Source: Streptomyces sp. TS71-3 (GTDB taxonomy: Bacteria > Actinomycetota > Actinomycetes > Streptomycetales > Streptomycetaceae). From it: a stretch of 64,000 bases of DNA. The position numbers and the translations under genes are program-made. Position 1 is the first letter of the stretch. Each line of letters begins with the position of its first letter. Of this stretch, positions 63,440-64,000 are shown piece after piece. Location: contig NZ_BNEL01000001.1 of the NCBI RefSeq assembly GCF_018327685.1, forward strand, positions 4,960,001 to 5,024,000. The letters run 5' to 3'. The notes below the pieces were generated by a model. That model worked only from the letters and a program-made list of their open reading frames with translations. It ran no database searches and was not told the origin of the DNA.

Positions 63440-64000
63440 ATGACCGCGACACCCGTAGCCCACGACGCCCCGGCCACGAGCCGGCTCGCGGTACGCACCG
63501 CGCTGCGCATCTGCCCGCTCTGCGAGGCCACGTGCGGGCTGTCGCTCACCATCGAGGACGGCCGGGTGACCGGTGCACGCGGAGACCGCGACGACGTGTT
63601 CAGCCGCGGGTTCATCTGCCCCAAGGGAGCGTCGTTCGGCGCCCTGGACGCCGACCCCGACCGGCTCCGCACCCCCCTGGTGCGCGAGGACGGCGAGCTC
63701 CGCGAGGCGAGCTGGGACGAGGCCTTCGACGCGGTGGCCGCCGGACTGCGCCCGCTCGTCGAGGCCCAGGGCCCGCACGCCGTGGGCGTCGTCCTCGGCA
63801 ACCCCAACGTGCACACCATGGCCGGGGCGCTGTACCCGCCGGTGCTGCTCGGCGCGCTCGGCACCCGGAGCCTCTTCACGGCCAGCACCGTCGACCAGAT
63901 GCCCAAGCACGTCTCCAGCGGGCTGCTGTTCGGCGACCCCTTCGCCATCCCGGTGCCCGACCTGGACCGCACCGACCACCTGCTGCTGATCGGGGCGAAC
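63440..64000 (+). CDS. molybdopterin oxidoreductase, 3' end beyond window
   Basis: First 187 codons of a molybdenum-bis(pterin guanine dinucleotide) enzyme of the formate dehydrogenase/nitrate reductase class. A [4Fe-4S] site is formed by Cys25, Cys28, Cys32 and Cys60 (RICPLCEATCGLSLTIEDGR, RGFICPKG). Then come LRTPLVREDGELREASWDEAFDAVA and GVVLGNPNVHTMAGAL, standard for the family. ATG 63440 follows GGGGAG. No twin-arginine signal, so the enzyme is cytoplasmic. Substrate cannot be told from this part; streptomycetes have several such orphan oxidoreductases. Confidence 0.9.
   Translation, partial: MTATPVAHDAPATSRLAVRTALRICPLCEATCGLSLTIEDGRVTGARGDRDDVFSRGFICPKGASFGALDADPDRLRTPLVREDGELREASWDEAFDAVAAGLRPLVEAQGPHAVGVVLGNPNVHTMAGALYPPVLLGALGTRSLFTASTVDQMPKHVSSGLLFGDPFAIPVPDLDRTDHLLLIGAN

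Overview
The window is about 70% G+C. It uses GTG and TTG starts freely and has many short overlaps of ATGA or GTGA type. It carries streptogrisin-type proteases, a SepF paralogue, one TTA-containing gene and interspersed GC-rich palindromes. All of this points to a Streptomyces chromosome, in the conserved core rather than an island: the order pyrG - NUDIX - STAND/TPR protein - ald - parA-like - scpA - scpB - rluB - (aroH - tyrA) - cmk - plsC-like - der is typical of the genus, as I recall it. I found no rRNA, tRNA, CRISPR array, prophage or complete insertion sequence.

Layout. 1-3.4 kb: a damaged kdpDE potassium-sensing locus. 3.4-6.2 kb: arylamine N-acetyltransferase and a GH15 glucosidase/trehalase on the minus strand. 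6.2-12.5 kb: pyrG with a terminator-like leader, an ADP-ribose NUDIX enzyme and a large STAND/TPR protein with a repetitive tail. 12.7-25.9 kb: housekeeping genes (ald; ParA-like plus putative ribbon-helix-helix partner plus condensin ScpAB plus RluB; ADP-ribosylglycohydrolase; aroH-tyrA; cmk-plsC-der). 26.1-32.0 kb: His-rich methyltransferase divergent from an XRE-cupin regulator, an SseB-like pair, and a glycosyltransferase with an unknown partner. 32.1-41.4 kb: solo ctaD, an I78-type inhibitor, PAP2 phosphatase, PIG-V-like mannosyltransferase, DHA2 exporter, a glutaryl-CoA-type dehydrogenase behind a palindromic mobile element, and a SepF-like protein.

41.35-43.2 kb is a gene-poor stretch. 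43.2-45.7 kb holds two tandem secreted serine proteases (streptogrisin B- and D-like), each with its own promoter and terminator. 45.8-50.8 kb is a mutagenic-repair operon: DnaE2-type polymerase overlapping a Y-family protein without the usual catalytic acids, behind a near-consensus actinobacterial LexA box. 51-57.4 kb holds an orphan CitB-type response regulator, two acetyltransferases, a 57-aa gene, a secreted protein with a TTA codon, a short GntR regulator, an AAA ATPase and an 85-aa protein. 57.4-63.4 kb holds a stand-alone type ISP specificity-like protein, the hmgA-gntR operon, a lipoprotein and a TetR regulator, with palindromic repeats at both ends. The window ends inside a molybdopterin oxidoreductase gene.

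Cross-cutting observations: at least ten genes have a TANNNT -10 hexamer only 6-8 nt before the start codon and no Shine-Dalgarno, which suggests leaderless mRNAs. Many convergent or terminal positions carry strong GC hairpins without a U-run. The candidates most worth follow-up are the pyrG leader, the LexA-controlled dnaE2 pair, the divergent His-rich methyltransferase/XRE-cupin locus, the orphan ISP-domain protein and the TTA-containing secreted protein.
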